The translations under genes were made by a program, and so were the position numbers. Positions 18,680 through 31,746 of a DNA stretch of 64,000 bases are shown one piece after another. The notes beneath the pieces are model-generated. The model had not been told where the DNA came from. It did no database searches and saw nothing but the letters and a program-made list of their open reading frames with translations. Source of the stretch: Dipteris shenzhenensis (taxonomy: Eukaryota; Polypodiophyta; Polypodiopsida; Gleicheniales); assembly GCA_047967505.1 (NCBI GenBank), contig CM106540.1; one strand, written 5' to 3'. The first letter of the stretch is position 1. Each line of letters opens with the position of its first letter.

Positions 18680-21600
18680 GGATGTCTTCATCCTTAACAA
18701 GTAGCTCCAGTGAGGATGAATCCCTCCATATCCACCATTGCGAAATGTGGTTGGAGCAAAAAATCAAATGTATGTGTGATCGATGTCGAGGAAACATGTA
18801 TCGTGCACACAGAATTACACTCAATCACATCTCAAAGTATGGAGAATGGGATGCGACTGTAAACATGGTAAGTGTTAAAGAGTTAAGGTTGATTGAGATA
18901 CCTATGGGTGTTCATGTATTTGAGTTATGATCCTATTTTAATTTGATACAAGATGCAGTGCCACACCCGCATATGTTGCCCTATGCTCGTTGTGAGGCGA
19001 AGCGTCAATGATATGAGGTGGGATCTTCAAGAGGGACCATTACGGATGCATGGAGTGATGGTGATAGTAGCCCTCTACCATTACCTCATGAGGCTGTGGA
19101 GGAGGAGGTGTTTGATGATATGGTGTGTGGGATTTATATGTCCATCAATCCTTAGGTAGGGATGATAGCATGGAGCAGGGCGATCTTTTTATTGCAACAT
19201 GGACTCCACTATTTGAGGGGTGCACATTCTCTGTTCTATGTGCCTCCTTTGAGTTACTAAACTTGTAGTGGAGCAATGCAAGTTTGAATGCATTACTCAA
19301 GTAAGCTTTAAAGTCTATTTTGCAAACATGGTGAATTATGCTAGTGGGTCAATTACTCGAATGCTTTTTCTCATTTATGGTCTTCACATCCACGCTATTG
19401 TGTAAAATGCTTCCAAGGGAGAATAAATTACCGACCTCAAGAGATATGGCAAGGCAACATGTGACCTCTCTTGGAGGATTAGATTACAAGCACATCCATG
19501 CATGCGTCAACAATTGCGTTCTGTTTCGTGGACCACATAAGGATGCAAGAGAGTGTCCTACTTGTGGAGAGGCAAGATATAGAGTAGATCTCAAAACTTT
19601 GGATGTGCCTCGTAAGGTTCTATGACATTTTTCCATAATCCCTCACATCCAACATATGTTCAAGTGCAAATCCATTGCAAAGCTCATGTCATGGCATTCC
19701 TCCCATTGATCAACCGATGGCAAGTGGAGAACTCCCACAAACCCTCCTGTGTTGAAGCATATTGAAGACACGTGGCCAAGCTTCAAGGAAGAACCTAGGA
19801 GCTTGAGACTTGGATTGGGTATGGACGGTGTGAACCCATTTGGTCTCAAAAGCACCTCTTATAGTGTATGGCCAGTGATATTGGTGATTTATAATCTTCC
19901 ATCCTCTATGGCAATTAAGAAAGGACTTGTTATGTTATTCCTTCTAATTCCAAGGAAACATAAGGTCAAAAATCTTGATGTTTATTTGGAGCCTTTGATT
20001 GACGAGGTAGAGATACTTTGGAGAGGTATCGAGGTGCATAATGTGAGCATCCCTCCCTCGTCCATCACGAGACTTCAACTGCAAAGCAGTCTTGATGTGG
20101 GTGATTCATGACTTCCCAGGCTATGGCGAGTGTTCAGGTAAGCATTACACTTTTAATTATGAGTAGGCAAATGATGTGGCACCCTAAACCCACCCTCAAC
20201 TCTTAATTGTGTCTATTGTTCATGTCTCACTACATCGGGTTACCATGCATGTCTTGTTTGTGGTCCTTCGCTAGTTGCCTCATGGGCAGATGCATTGAAT
20301 AAGGTCATCTATGAGAATCACCATCGATTTCTCCCACCTGATCATCCTAGATATGTCACCTCTAGGAATGAAGTCCCCCCACAATCACTCATTGCGGGAG
20401 ATTGAATGAGAATTTGGGATGGCTCCATGACTCCTCCACCACTTGGCATGAGCCGATAAGGGTTTGTCACTATTGTGTGCTATATTGGCTAGAAATAAAG
20501 ATTGCCCGCTAGCACCATCTTTTGTTTAAATACTCCATCTTTTATCGTTTACCATATTGGTCCCACCTCAAGATCAAGCACCTGCTTGATCCCATGCGTA
20601 TCTTCCAGAATGTGGCATCTACCATTTGGAAACATTTGAATGGGACATGAGATTTTGCAGGCATAAGGGAGGATCTATGCACCACAGGGAGGATGTTTGA
20701 AGCTTGGCCACAAGAGAGGCCAAATGGGCATGTTTTTTTACCTCGTGCACTATGGAGGTTATCAAAGCTAGAGATGGTGGCGATGAAGCACGCTATCACT
20801 ACAATTCATACTCCCATTGGATGCATGAGGTGTTTGAAGGGGGCCTTCAGAAAGAGCAAGAAAAGAGGTGTAGAGCAATTATATGGCTTGAAATTTCATG
20901 ATTGGCACAAGATGCTCCAAGTAAGTATTTTATGTGCATAATATATTTTTCTTTTCAAATTTGTGAGTGAATTAGAAGCAACTAATCAACCATTCCTTGT
21001 GTGTTCAGTTTATACTACTTACTAGCATTTCTTGCAGTGCATCAAAGGACGTGAAGGATTGTATTTACAAGATGGGTGAGCTTGTGAGGTACTTTATAGG
21101 ATACAAAATGTGAATACTGTATTTACAAGATGGGCGAGCTTGTGAGATACTTTACAGGATGCAAGGTATTCACATTGCTAATATTGCATACTTTTTCCTT
21201 TCTAGGTATGTGAGTTCAAAGAAAATAGATCCCACCATGCTTGAGAATGCTCGAGTTATCTCACTGGAGGTGGGTTGTTTAGTGGAGGAGACATTTCCAC
21301 GTTCTATTCTTACAAGCCAACTACATCTCATAGTGCATTTGGTGGATGAGATTGCTATATGCGATACTGTACATGCACGATGGTTGTTCTTCCTCGAGCA
21401 CTTCATGAAGACCTTGAAGGGTTTCATGAGACAAAATGCAAGACCCGAAGGTAGCATGGCCGAGGGTTGGTTGGTACAAGAGTCACTTGTATATATTTTT
21501 GAGTTTCTTGTTGATGTGGATAGCTCTCTCCCACAATTATGGAGAGATGATGAAGACCTAAGGATGACCTCTATTGTGCCTCAAGGGAAAGGACATAGCA

Positions 21601-22574
21601 AAGTAATAGACACGAAGTTGCTTAATAATATCAACCTCTGTTGCATGCTTAATAGTGATGTGATGAAAAGATGGGTGACAAGATACAAGGATGCAAAGGC
21701 AAGAAGACAAGGAGAAAGGGCCCTCTTTCATACACACTATGGATCTCGTGTGCCATACCCTCAGCATCTAAGAGCACTTCCAAAGGATATTCATGTGGAT
21801 TGGCTACTTAACGAAATGGAGAGAGCAGAGAGAGACAAGGGGATGCATATCACAATGGAAGAATGGGAGTATGCTAGGGGATGCATGAGCAAGGTCGATA
21901 TATAGAATGTTATGCATAAGTTATGAGCTTTCAAAAATTGAGATTGCTTATTTGATTGATTTTGTCTTGGATTGATGATAAGAGAAACACACAAGATTGC
22001 AGTGTCATTGCTAGCTTTTAGGGAGCCAATGGAGCCATGGATGATTATTGTGGCATAATCCAAGATATTATTAAGCTTGACTTTCAATGCTTCTTTGTGT
22101 ATTTTTTGGATGTAAAGTGGTTTAAGGATGTGGTGGAAAGAGGCCCTAATGTAACAATCAAACGCCATGCAAGTGGCTTTGTAACTATTGACTCCACAAA
22201 GTTTTGGCAAAGTAAGAAGGACACACTAGTCCTACTGCAACAATGTGAACAGGCATTGTGCGCACACATAAAAATACTCACTTTTAAATATTTGATACCT
22301 TCGATGCAAGGAAAATAACATGATTGTATTGGTGTTTAAATTAGGTTGTCTATCAACCAATGGTGGGGATAATAATAGGTGGTGGCATGTCATACCTATT
22401 ATGCCACGTTCCAAAGTGATGTATAGTACATTTACTAATATGGAGCGTATGGAGGATGATCATGGCCATGGAGGTGATGATGATTGTGATACAAGAGATA
22501 TTGAGAATACAGAAAGTGAGATTTTGGTGCAGGCTGATAAATATACATCACTGCTTTCCAAACATTGCCCATGA
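18680..22574 (+). pseudogene. CACTA (En/Spm) TNP2-like transposase, decayed
   Basis: The plus strand carries the TNP2 blocks in the usual order. First is an N-terminal exon starting MSSSLTSSSSEDES at 18,681, with a GTAAGT donor near 18,869. Then come a zinc-binding-like block (DYKHIHACVNNCVLF...CPTCGEARY, 19.5 kb) and LGLGMDGVNPFG...SVWPVILVIYNLP (19.8-19.9 kb). DFPGYGECSG lies near 20.1 kb, and DPMRIFQNVASTIW near 20.6 kb. A DUF4218-like part (HLVDEIAICDTVHARWLFFLE...ARPEGSMAEGWLV, 21.2-21.9 kb) and a DUF4216-like part (22.0-22.5 kb, ending near WWHVIPIMPRSKVMYSTF) follow. In-frame stops and frameshifts break nearly every exon, so no active transposase is expected. It lies between matching subterminal repeats. 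Confidence 0.85.
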
Positions 22575-22904
22575 TTACCAAAGCACGTAATTTTAATAAA
22601 AATATCAATGCTTTTTTGCAAACCCACATATACTAAAATTAAGTGAGGTGAGGAGAATGAGACAATCTGTAAAATAGTTTTGCCAATATCAATGATAGGC
22701 TACGGTTCAATCTCATCCTCAATGAGATCAACCCTTGCCAAACTATCTACTTCAAAATCCAAACCAGTATTAAGATCTACAAATACATTCAACCCACTAC
22801 TATTTGTGCTACTCATGTGCTCATAAAAATTAGCATGACCAATGGTAGGCTCATCCTCACGAGTAATGGCCTCAATCTCTGAATCCCCGTCTAAATCCCA
22901 ATGC

Positions 22905-23028
22905 AGACACGCTAATAGATGTGCAAATAGATGCACTATTAGACACACTCGTATTTTTGCCGCCTATAGATGCACCCATTATTTTGCACATCTATCAAGC
23001 GTGTCTATAGTTGCTTTTTCTTGTTGTG
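22905..23028 (+). mobile_element. CACTA right end: subterminal repeats plus terminal sequence
   Basis: Subterminal words (GATGTGCAAATAGATGC, GTGTCTATAG) lead into TTGCTTTTTCTTGTTGTG at 23,011-23,028. Its complement begins CACAACAAGAAAAAGC, resembling the CACTACAAGAAAA terminus common in plant CACTA elements. A near-identical end occurs at 28,021-28,038 in the same orientation. Confidence 0.65.
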
Positions 23029-23480
23029 CCTTAGTGGAATCCCCACCTTTTTTAAATCTTTGAGTCTCTTTAAAAAAGTACAATGCTCTCGGCACCTTAT
23101 GCCTCTAGTCAGCATTACACCTGTTTGTTAGTCTCCAAGCGCTACCTACTTGTGGAAACTAGTTATCTACATGCCATTTGTCAAGGCATTCATGCAATCG
23201 AAGAAGACCAATCTTATTCATGAGGAGCTACACCTATTGCAAAGGTTCAACAAGTACTGGAATGTCTTTTGGTTCAAGTTGTTCTTGAGAGCCAATCTCC
23301 TCAATACTACAAGGACTTGATGGAGCTTCCACTACAAGGTACAAGCCGTTTTTCGATGGAAATACTGACCTTTTTTACACTAAAAAGTTTTTTTTTAATG
23401 GGTGCAAAGGTCATTATTTACGTTGCTATTAATGTCAAAAAACATGCATTGCTATATAAGCATGGGTAATGTTGGTAAAG

Positions 23481-23523
23481 GTTGGTATATACCAACACTG
23501 ATAAAGTGTCGGTATATACCGAC
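23481..23523. other. Pair of 16-bp palindromes sharing a GGTATATACC core
   Basis: GTTGGTATATACCAAC (23,481-23,496) and GTCGGTATATACCGAC (23,508-23,523) are both perfect palindromes that differ by one compensated base pair per arm. They are 27 bp apart centre to centre. Together with the flanking TAAAGG and CCCTTA they give an imperfect larger inverted repeat. This could be the terminus of a small DNA transposon or a protein-binding pair; function is unknown. Confidence 0.8.
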
Positions 23524-23656
23524 CCTTAACAGAACTTTTAAAAAAATTAGTGGAAAAAAATAGGGCTTCCTGTGGCCCTACTTTGCCCCACTAATGTTTT
23601 TCTTTTGCACTACAAAAGAATGTTTACAAGCACATATGCGAGATAAAACTCTCAAA

Positions 23657-23850
23657 ACTTGTTTGTTATAAAAAATCCCTTGTGAAAAGGGAGATATGAA
23701 ATTGCTCAAACAAGCCAACAAACAAAAGCATATACATGCCGAAGTATATACAACCTTGTTTGTTGCAAAATTTTCCTTTCAAAAAGGGTGATACAAAATC
23801 GTTCAAACAGGCCGACAAACAAAAGCATATACATGCTGAAGTATATACAA
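23657..23850. repeat. Tandem duplication of about 98 bp
   Basis: Two diverged copies share CTTGTTTGTT...AAAGCATATACATGC and GAAGTATATACAA. No coding content. Confidence 0.7.
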
Positions 23851-24085
23851 ACTACTACTAATACTACTATTGCTCATCCGAATCATCATCGTCGTCATCG
23901 CCCTGGCCTAGATCCTTGGCCCTAGTAACTTCTACCTGATCCTTGGCCCTCGTTGAAGCCATCTAAGCTAAATCCCGCGAGACTTGCCTTTTTATCACAT
24001 CATTGCTTACCTCCACTGATGGGACGTTCGAGCTTGCACCCTAAGAGTGAAAACATATTAATTGGAACTTAAAGAATAAAATAAT

Positions 24086-24781
24086 TTAAAAAGTGATATT
24101 ACAAGTAGGAGTAGACTTATACCGAGCGAGCAGCCACCTCAATCCAATTGACTGTGCCACCCCTTGCGCCTCCATCTCAATAAACCACAGCTTCGCTCCT
24201 ATGCAGAATGCGCATCTTGTCTCTTCGTTTGTGGGAAGGTGACCAATCGCAGATTGTTGTGGACCCAAATTACGAGAGTTAGATAAAGTGCATGCAATAT
24301 GTAATAAAACAAATAGAATAATAAATTAAATGAGAAGAAGTAGACTTACCACCACTGCTGAGTTGCGAAGTACCTACGGTGTCCAGCCATCTTTTTGCAG
24401 CCCTCCTCTGATTGTCAAACTTTTAGGGGTTATCTCTATACTCCTTCTTCAAAAACTTCCAGTCAGCTTTATCCACCCAATTGGATATAGGCTTATTCAT
24501 TGCGATGGCAATTCACAAGATTGACCTACGATGCTTCAAGACAACACGTACGCTCATGTAATTATCATTGAACTCCCAATTGGAGGGGTTAGGGTATTGT
24601 CTTTTCAATTCCTTGATGATTTCCTTCTTCTTTTTGTCATCTTGGTGCCACCAGTCAATTGTTATGCCGCTCTTAAAATGGTGGCTCATCAACTGCCTCA
24701 TGGTGGCACCCCTAGTGACTTCATAGTACACGTCCTCGGGTGGGAAAGGGGGAGTGGGAGTGGCAGTAGTAGAGCTAGATT
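24086..24781 (-). pseudogene. Transposase_24-like ORF fragment, cut by a copia LTR
   Basis: The minus strand encodes FPPEDVYYEVTRGATMRQLM, then KKKKEIIKELKRQYPN, then SVRVVLKHRRS. After a frame change come ADWKFLKKEYRDNP and, past a possible intron, IGHLPTNEETRCAFC. The order resembles the Transposase_24-type second protein of plant CACTA elements. The reading frame runs straight into the copia LTR at 24,782, so the LTR inserted in this sequence. Stops mark it as decayed. The family assignment is from memory and moderate. Confidence 0.45.
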
Positions 24782-24956
24782 TGTGGGGGTTAAAGGTCAC
24801 TATGCCTTTACCCCAATTATGTACAATACTCTAACACATATTTAAATGAATGAAAAAAGAAGATTAGGGTGTTCTGCACCCACCAAAACTTGTGTGGCTC
24901 TCTGTCTCTTTCTCTCTCTCCTTCTTCTATTCTTGCTTCTGTTGAGAGCACTCTCA
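24782..24956 (+). mobile_element. Copia-type 5' LTR
   Basis: This 175-bp sequence starts TGTGGGGGTTAAAGGTCAC and ends CTCTCA (TG...CA). A second copy of 170 bp at 34,079-34,248 is roughly 93% identical by eye. It is followed two bases later by a primer-binding site. The five bases before it (AGATT) do not match the five after the right-hand copy (ACCTG), so the pair is not a simple insertion with an intact target duplication. Confidence 0.88.
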
Positions 24957-24958
24957 AC

Positions 24959-24971
24959 TGGTATCAGAGCC
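24959..24971 (+). promoter_or_regulatory. Copia primer-binding site (initiator tRNA-Met)
   Basis: TGGTATCAGAGCC matches the complement of the 3' end of plant initiator tRNA-Met, the usual primer for Ty1/copia reverse transcription. It starts two bases after the LTR. Confidence 0.85.
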
Positions 24972-25930
24972 CGGGTGATCTAGCTGAGCGTGCATGAATG
25001 CTTGAAGCTCAGCAGCTCTATGGGAGGAAGGAGAAGCTCTGTGGGAAGCTTTGTGGGTGACTTTACTTGCATCCGAGTGTGTAGAGACCTTGGAGGAACC
25101 TTTGGAAAAGTCACTTTGGTTTTGCGAAGTGGTTTTGAGAGCCTGTTAAGTGTTTTCAAAGAAAAAGTCGTTTTTTGAGCTTTTCCCTATTCCGTTCGAT
25201 GACAGAGACTCTGTATTGACTTGTAGAGGTAACTATTGCTTGCTTTTGGTGTCCACTTTACTTTAGGAGCTTAGAAACACCTTCATTCTTGAATCTAGGA
25301 TCATTTCATTGGAATTCTGACTCACTGTGTCAGTTTCTACGTTTTTCTGCCCGAGTGTTGAAACTCAAGTTTGGAGCAACCATTTGCAGATCTGGCAGTT
25401 TCGGTGGACTCAAGAGGTCCTAAAACTTCTATGTTGCTCATAATTTGGACTCTGGTGGAGTTTACAAATAGCTCTGTTTTCAAAAACGTTTTTCAGTCTG
25501 TGTGTTGGACCCAATGATTAAGACCACGGTTTCTAAAACCGTCTGTCCCATTGCGTTTCGGATGCCCAAAAACCCCTACCTATCAATTCTGACGTGATTC
25601 GATGGAGGATTTTCAGAGCCCCACTTTTTCTCTCTTTTTCTCTCTTTTCCTCTCCTTTCTCCTCTCTTTCCTTCTCTTTCCTCCTCTCTTTTTCTCTCTT
25701 ATCTCCTTTCTTTCTTCTCCTCTGTTTTCTTCACTTTCCTTCTCTCCTTTTTCCCATGTGAAGCTTCAGTAGCTAGCCATAGAGCAAGCAGATACAGACT
25801 TCTGCCTCTCTAATTCAAAGAATGCAGGAGTCTGTAAATGCTTGCTCAATGTCAGGCTATCACTATTTTTTCTTTTGCATCTCGTGACAAGGGCATGCTT
25901 GATGGTAATCTTCTTCTTTTCTTTTCTCTA
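24972..25930 (+). other. Copia leader region, no intact gag
   Basis: Untranslated leader-like sequence following the primer-binding site. It includes a pyrimidine-rich run at about 25,625-25,750 whose complement resembles the GA-rich tract at 17.3-17.7 kb. No gag or pol frame follows; the element is internally deleted or replaced. Confidence 0.5.
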
Positions 25931-26339
25931 GTTCATCATGTGGCCAGGAAGCTCTTCAGCCTCACCTGATCTTCAGGATGCCATCTTTCGGGAGTTATAT
26001 AACATTTTGGGGCACCCTCCCACTCCTGCAAAGTTATACACATACATGATGGGGTACTACAAACACCCCCCAAGAGTCAGCAGTACAGACTCCAAACCAC
26101 CCCAATCCCACACCAGCTGAGATTACCCCAGTGGAGTCGAGACAACCCAGCTGAACTAGAGAGCCGAGCCTCTTCTCCCCCCTTGTGATGGTCAGGAGGT
26201 CCTTCTGCCTCGTAGAGCCACCGGCGTACTCCTGTGCCATCGAGAGTCGCTTCTCTAGCTATGAGTGGCCAGCGTACTCTCGTGCAGTTGAGAGTCACTT
26301 CTCCAGCTATGATTGGCTAGTGTACTAGCTCGACATGAC

Positions 26340-27340
26340 AGGGCAACATGCATTGTAGCAGGGAGAGTGGTGGGGGATGCATGGCACAATGCTTTGGGGG
26401 GGTAGTGGTGGGGATGGGGATGATTCAGATGATGCAGATATGCCAGAGGGTGATGGTATGATCTTCTATGACATCACTTAGACAAGAGGCATCTTGATGG
26501 ATGCATGAGGGAAGGACATCATGGCCTTCATGTGCTCTGTAATTGCTAACAACTATAGAGATTGCTTTATTCACCACAAAGACCATCCAAAAAAGTTGGC
26601 TGATGAGACCCTCACTGTTGCTTGCTCTAGGTATCCCAATCCCCCCAATGTTCAGTCCACAGATAAATGGGCCAAGTCAAAGATTGTTATGATACTTGGA
26701 AATAAAAGATCTTCACTTAAGAGGCAGGCACTAGTCGAGATTGCTAGGTTCGAAAGAGGTTAACCACCAAGGGGCCAGCCCCACACCACTCACAAGCAAG
26801 AGTGAAAGAAAGCAATGAAGGCAGCAAAGGTGGACCCTAGTCAGCAACACATGGAGGCACGAAGGATCCAAATGGAGCAATATGGAAGCGTGCATTTTGG
26901 AGGAGGGGGTGTTGAATCATGGGAAGCCCAATTTGTAAGTATCGATCTCAAATTATATTGTTTATGTAGTTTATTAGGAGGTTGTTTCTTTATACTATCC
27001 CCTCTGCAAATTGTATCATCTTGCAGCTTGATATCGTGGGCAAGTACCCTACTCCTATCGAGACAGCCTACCACAGCCACCATCGCAGAGGAAATACATG
27101 GAGGCACTTCTATGATGATGGGTTGATTACTGAGGAGAAGTATATCTGGGCTACTAGAGCAACCCCCCAGGTATTTGAAAGTAATTAAATAATGTCAGTA
27201 TTATAAGTAAAGATTTGATTTTTCATACATTGATACATGTTCTCCCTCGTTTATAGGGCCTTGCGGCTGATCAGGAGGAAGAAGATGAGGAAGAAGGGGG
27301 CGAAGAAGGGAGTGAGGAGAACTTAGATTTGTCATAGAAG
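26340..27340 (+). pseudogene. Unrecognised multi-exon transposon-like ORF
   Basis: Plus-strand segments read YPNPPNVQSTDKWAKSKIVM, then ILGNKRSSLKRQALVEIARF (26.6-26.8 kb). After two stops come MEARRIQMEQYGSVHFGGGG and WEAQF at a GTAAGT donor (26,936). A second exon (about 27,028-27,170) contains PTPIETAYHSHHRRG and ATRATPQ, ending near a GT donor. A third starts GLAADQEEEDEEEGG and stops at 27,336. The acidic tail and position before a CACTA-type terminus (28,038) suggest a second CACTA gene, but I do not recognise the domain with certainty. Internal stops mark it as broken. Confidence 0.45.
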
Positions 27341-27719
27341 TAGTACTAGCTACTCTCTTTTGTACTTGAAGCCACAGGGCATGGCTTGGCTTTGTGCTAT
27401 ATGTACATACAAGCACTTTTTGAGCTATGAATTAATATACACTACTTTTATTTTTTTGGCTTTCAATTTCCTTGTGCAACGTTCAATTAATTAATGCCTT
27501 GTGAACCAAACCTTTTGGAGTTGTAATGCTTTATTCGGAATTGTAATCATCGGCTATAGACGTGCTTGCAATCATGCTAATTAAAATGCAGTTGGCTGTA
27601 AGAATTGAATTGCAGAATATTGTGGAAATGGGATTCTTGTAACTACAAGCATACACAACATACATAACATTCTGTTCAACCACACAAAATTTTGCTTTTA
27701 TTAACAAAAAGTATTTTGT

Positions 27720-28038
27720 AGAGCATCTATAAATACGTCTATAAATGCGTCTATGTATGCATCTCTCTGTTTTTTTTAAATTTCTAGCAGGGCATCTATT
27801 TGCGCATCTATAGGCATGTCTATAAATGCATCTATGTATCTGTCTCTCTATTTTTTTTAAATTTCTAATAGGGCATCTATTTGTGCATCTATAGTCACGT
27901 CTATCTACTATATAGACACGCCTGTAGATGCGGGTTTGTAGATGCACCAATAGACACACAAATAGATATGCCCGTAAGTTTTTTTAAGTTAAAGAAACAC
28001 GTCTGTGTGCACGTCTATAGGTGCTTTGTCTTGTTGTG
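27720..28038 (+). mobile_element. Second CACTA right end with subterminal repeats
   Basis: Dense copies of GCATCTATAAATGCGTCTAT-like words fill 27,720-28,020. The end GTGCTTTGTCTTGTTGTG lies at 28,021-28,038 and differs from the 23,011-23,028 terminus at about two positions. A nested repeat (TTTTTTTTAAATTTCTA(G/A)(C/T)AGGGCATCTATTTG) is duplicated at about 27,770 and 27,850. Either this is the true end of the plus-strand CACTA element or it belongs to a second copy. Confidence 0.65.
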
Positions 28039-31000
28039 AGGGATTACCTCTTGGAGTGTCATTATAAGTGTCAGTGTAAATTAGCTCGATAAGTATTTCC
28101 AATAACCTGTAAAAGGGAAATTGTAGGTGTAAATTGGAAGGAAATGAAAAGAGAAAAATCAAGTGAAGGTGAAGGAATATGGGGAGAGGTGATGAGTGAA
28201 ACACAGGAGATAAAAGAGTGTTAGAAGCCCTTAAACTCCTACTAAGCCACACTTAAACCATGTTGACCTAATACACACAAGACAAAACTTAATGCTATTA
28301 GCACACAGTTTGGGAGCCCTTACTAACGGTGCATTTTAGTAAAAATGTTGAGAGTGCAGTTGAGGCTCACCAATAGAATGTTTGCATTTGATCGTGTGGA
28401 TGACTGTTGTGCTCTAACAGCCACATCAACACTCTTGTGAGCACAATGATTCAATCACAGTGCACCACATCTGTTCTGTGGAAGGTGCAAAGAAGAACAT
28501 CCACAGTGAATATGCAGGGTCTTGGCCACTAGCCTTTACTACTATTACAATTCTAGAATGAAGGTATGTTGGTTGGTCCGCCATCGATAGCCGCTGTGCT
28601 CCAATTGTCATGTCTTGAACAACTACATAGTATTCGCTCTGTGAGACAGACAACTTCCATAATATTTTTCTATAGCAAGAGAAGAAATAGGGCCATGATT
28701 TTGCTTGAGATCAATCCATTATGTGCATTGAAGATTCTGAAATATCTAGGTCGAGCGTGTACCCGTTAGCTAGTTCAGTTATCATAGCGTCATATCTTAG
28801 GCCGCTCGTGTTCGAGTTGAAGTTGAATTTTATGAAGGAGAAATTTTGAACAGCCTTTGTGAAGACATCGATGTGAGTCTCCTATGATATTAGAGGGGTC
28901 GAAACTATTTACAAACTACCGAAAGCTAGTGATGGTAAGACCAAGGACATGAAGATGATTGTGATATACACCGAGATCAGAAGAGTTTGCATCCAAGGGA
29001 GTTGTGGAAAGTAGAATTGCAGAAGAGAAAACAAGGTAGAATGCAAAACAAGCAGAGTATGCAGATGTTCCCATGACGCGAAGAGAAGGATGTGAGTATG
29101 ATCATTGATTCCTATTGAGCAGACAACAAACTTTCAGACAAGTTTAACAAGGCTCGCATATCTTTTTGCCGAACCATTTGATCCTATGATCGAATGCTTG
29201 TAGTTTCTTTACTTTTTCACTCTACTTTGGCAGACGCAATTGTTCATGGAAAGGGGTTATGAGCATTGTCGTATTAGTAATTTGTACAGTGAGGGAAACA
29301 AGCTTGACTTCTTTTGTCAGAGGGCTTGTTGTCACAAAAAAAATAGATAATGTTGGGACTTGATCCTTGCCACCACACCTGGCTAGAAATTGATCTGGTA
29401 AACAAGGAAAAAAACTACAACGAATCGCTCAAAATGAATGTAGACAAAACCGTGCACAACGACTGCGATAGATTACAGAAAGTTACAATGGTGAATGTGA
29501 TGGATTAAGCTTGGAAAGAGAGAAAGAAAAGCATTGGCATGATCGGTGGAGGCAAATCACTGCAAGAGAACTTACAATTACGTGAGGGAGGGTTGGGTTC
29601 TGCACTGGAGTTGGAGTGGGAGGAGGGGGGAGCAAGAGCAGGAGCAAGAGCAAGAGGCGAGGCAAGAGAGGGATGAGTTGGGATGGACGCCATAGCCAGT
29701 ATGCGTAGTAACCAAAGTGATCATCATCCCTTTAACACACACAGAGTGAAAAATGGGCAAGAAACTTAGAAAACTTGCTACAAGAAAGTTCATGTATAGG
29801 AAAGGTACTAACCGGGTCAAACATTCTTAATTATACCATTAACTTAAGACATGACCCTTGTCCCCACTAACTCGGTCAACTTGACTAACTACTCACAAAC
29901 GCCCCAACCCACCTCCCAAAAATCCACTCTATCCCTAAGACTCTTTGGAGGGCTAAAAAGGATGGTTACACTCAAGAGTTGGTTTGATTTGCGGTCAGTT
30001 AGAGTAGGTGTTCGTGAGCTACTTGATGACATTCGAAGATGAAAGATGTGCGATGAAAATAAGAAATAACGTATTGCTTGACCATGTCAAATGGGAAAAA
30101 CTGGAGAGAGGGGGGGAATTGACCTTCTGATAGCTTTTAGGGGTATCGTGCTTTAGTTGCAGTTGCATAGCAATCCAGGGGTATCGCGCTTCAGTTGCAG
30201 TTGCATAGCAATCTAATAATTTATGACTGGATGGCTCAAACCAGGCGCATCCACACAAGAGAATGAACGAACCTGGAGGGCGCCACTGCTCCCGTTTGAA
30301 ACAGCAGAAGCAGATGGTGATTCGTGAACGTAGAGAAGATGCACGGCCAAGGAGTCAAAGGGAGTCGCTGGAGTGGACACGTCTGTACGCGTTAACGAGG
30401 GCGGGGATTCGGGAACGCTACTTGTTGGCTGCACCTGCCACATTGAACCTCGCGCTTTCCAAAGTTCCAGTTGGTATCGATGCAAGAAGATGTTTCATAA
30501 AGAAATCGAACTTATCGTACGAACCGCGAGGTTTAATGCAACAAACACGATGAATCTTTCCTACTTCAGCATGCTGTAGGACCTAGGTCCAAGGTTTCCG
30601 CTAAAATGCGCTATCTTACAATCTAAATACTCGCGCAGTCGTCGCCAAGCTGGGCTTCGGGTTACCTTGGGCTTACTTTACGCCTTCTTGTCGGGACTCC
30701 CACAAGCAACATGCAGCGCCGCAAGTCGACGAAAGTCGCAAAAAAACACCCAATATTTACAAAACAAAACAGTCGCAATACAATCCACTCTTTCCAGGAG
30801 AGCCTGCCTTGGTGGTGGCTATGTTGGGCTTCGACGCTTGGTGAACTGTTTTAGAGTTGCGCTCAAATTGAAACGCGTCAGATGCGCCTGGAATCTAGAA
30901 ACAAAAACGGTGCTAATCTGGAAACAAGAACGTAAGTTGCTTGCATATCAGTGATCATCACAAAGCGATGGACAGAAGTGAAAATGCTTACGCGTGGCCA

Positions 31001-31740
31001 AGCAAGCAAGCAAGTGCAAGATCTCTTTTCATCGCAGGACGTCCTAAAGCTGGGACTCTTGTTAAAGCATGAGTGCTTTAACAAGAGCTGGGACTCGTTT
31101 TTCGTGCACGAGTGCTACCTGCTGCTGTCGAATTTGTTTATTGCGTGCCCATTTTTTACTCCTTATGAGTATTAAGTAATAGGACAGTAACCAGAGAAGT
31201 GCAGCTGAAGCAACCTGTTCTCCACCTCAACGGAACATTATTTTTTCTGTTTGGCAGTGAACATGTCTGTTTCTGAAAGTTGGCAATGTGAATTCTCTCT
31301 CTCACAAAGTTGGCAATGTGATCTGGCAAACAAGGAACGAGGAAAATGGTGCTAATGGGTGAATTCTCTCTCTCTCTCACAAACACATACAAAAACACAG
31401 TAAAAAAATTCATCGCACGAGGAGGCAAAAAACACACACCAAAACACAAAAATGCAAACACACAGAAAGAAACACTCACGAGGCAAATGCGAGTAAAATT
31501 TGTTTCATAGAGGGCAAGAAACAGAAACACAAACACTAATGAGAGAGAGGAAGGCTTGGGTTCTGCAAGAAGGTCCAAGGATCTCTTTACTGTGTATGAG
31601 TGTGTGTGTGTGTATGTATGTTGTCTGTAACGACGCTTCACGAACTATCTGGCCGCCTCACCTTCAGCCTGCAGCTAAGGACAATGCACGATTCCCTCCT
31701 TTGTCTTCCTTGATTTCATCGCCCCTTCCTTTCTTTTGCT
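28039..31740. other. No supported gene; possible 5' side of host locus
   Basis: Only short open frames without recognisable domains are present. Composition becomes more balanced after about 30.2 kb than in the AT-rich element regions, which may mark older host sequence around the dirigent gene. A short TG-rich patch lies at 31,600-31,625. Confidence 0.4.
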
Positions 31741-31746
31741 GTTCCC

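Noticed and set aside
31156-31641. A 161-codon minus-strand frame with hydrophobic stretches
   Set aside because: No start context, domain or conserved motif; the hydrophobic part arises from repeats of CACACAAA/GAGAGA-like text.
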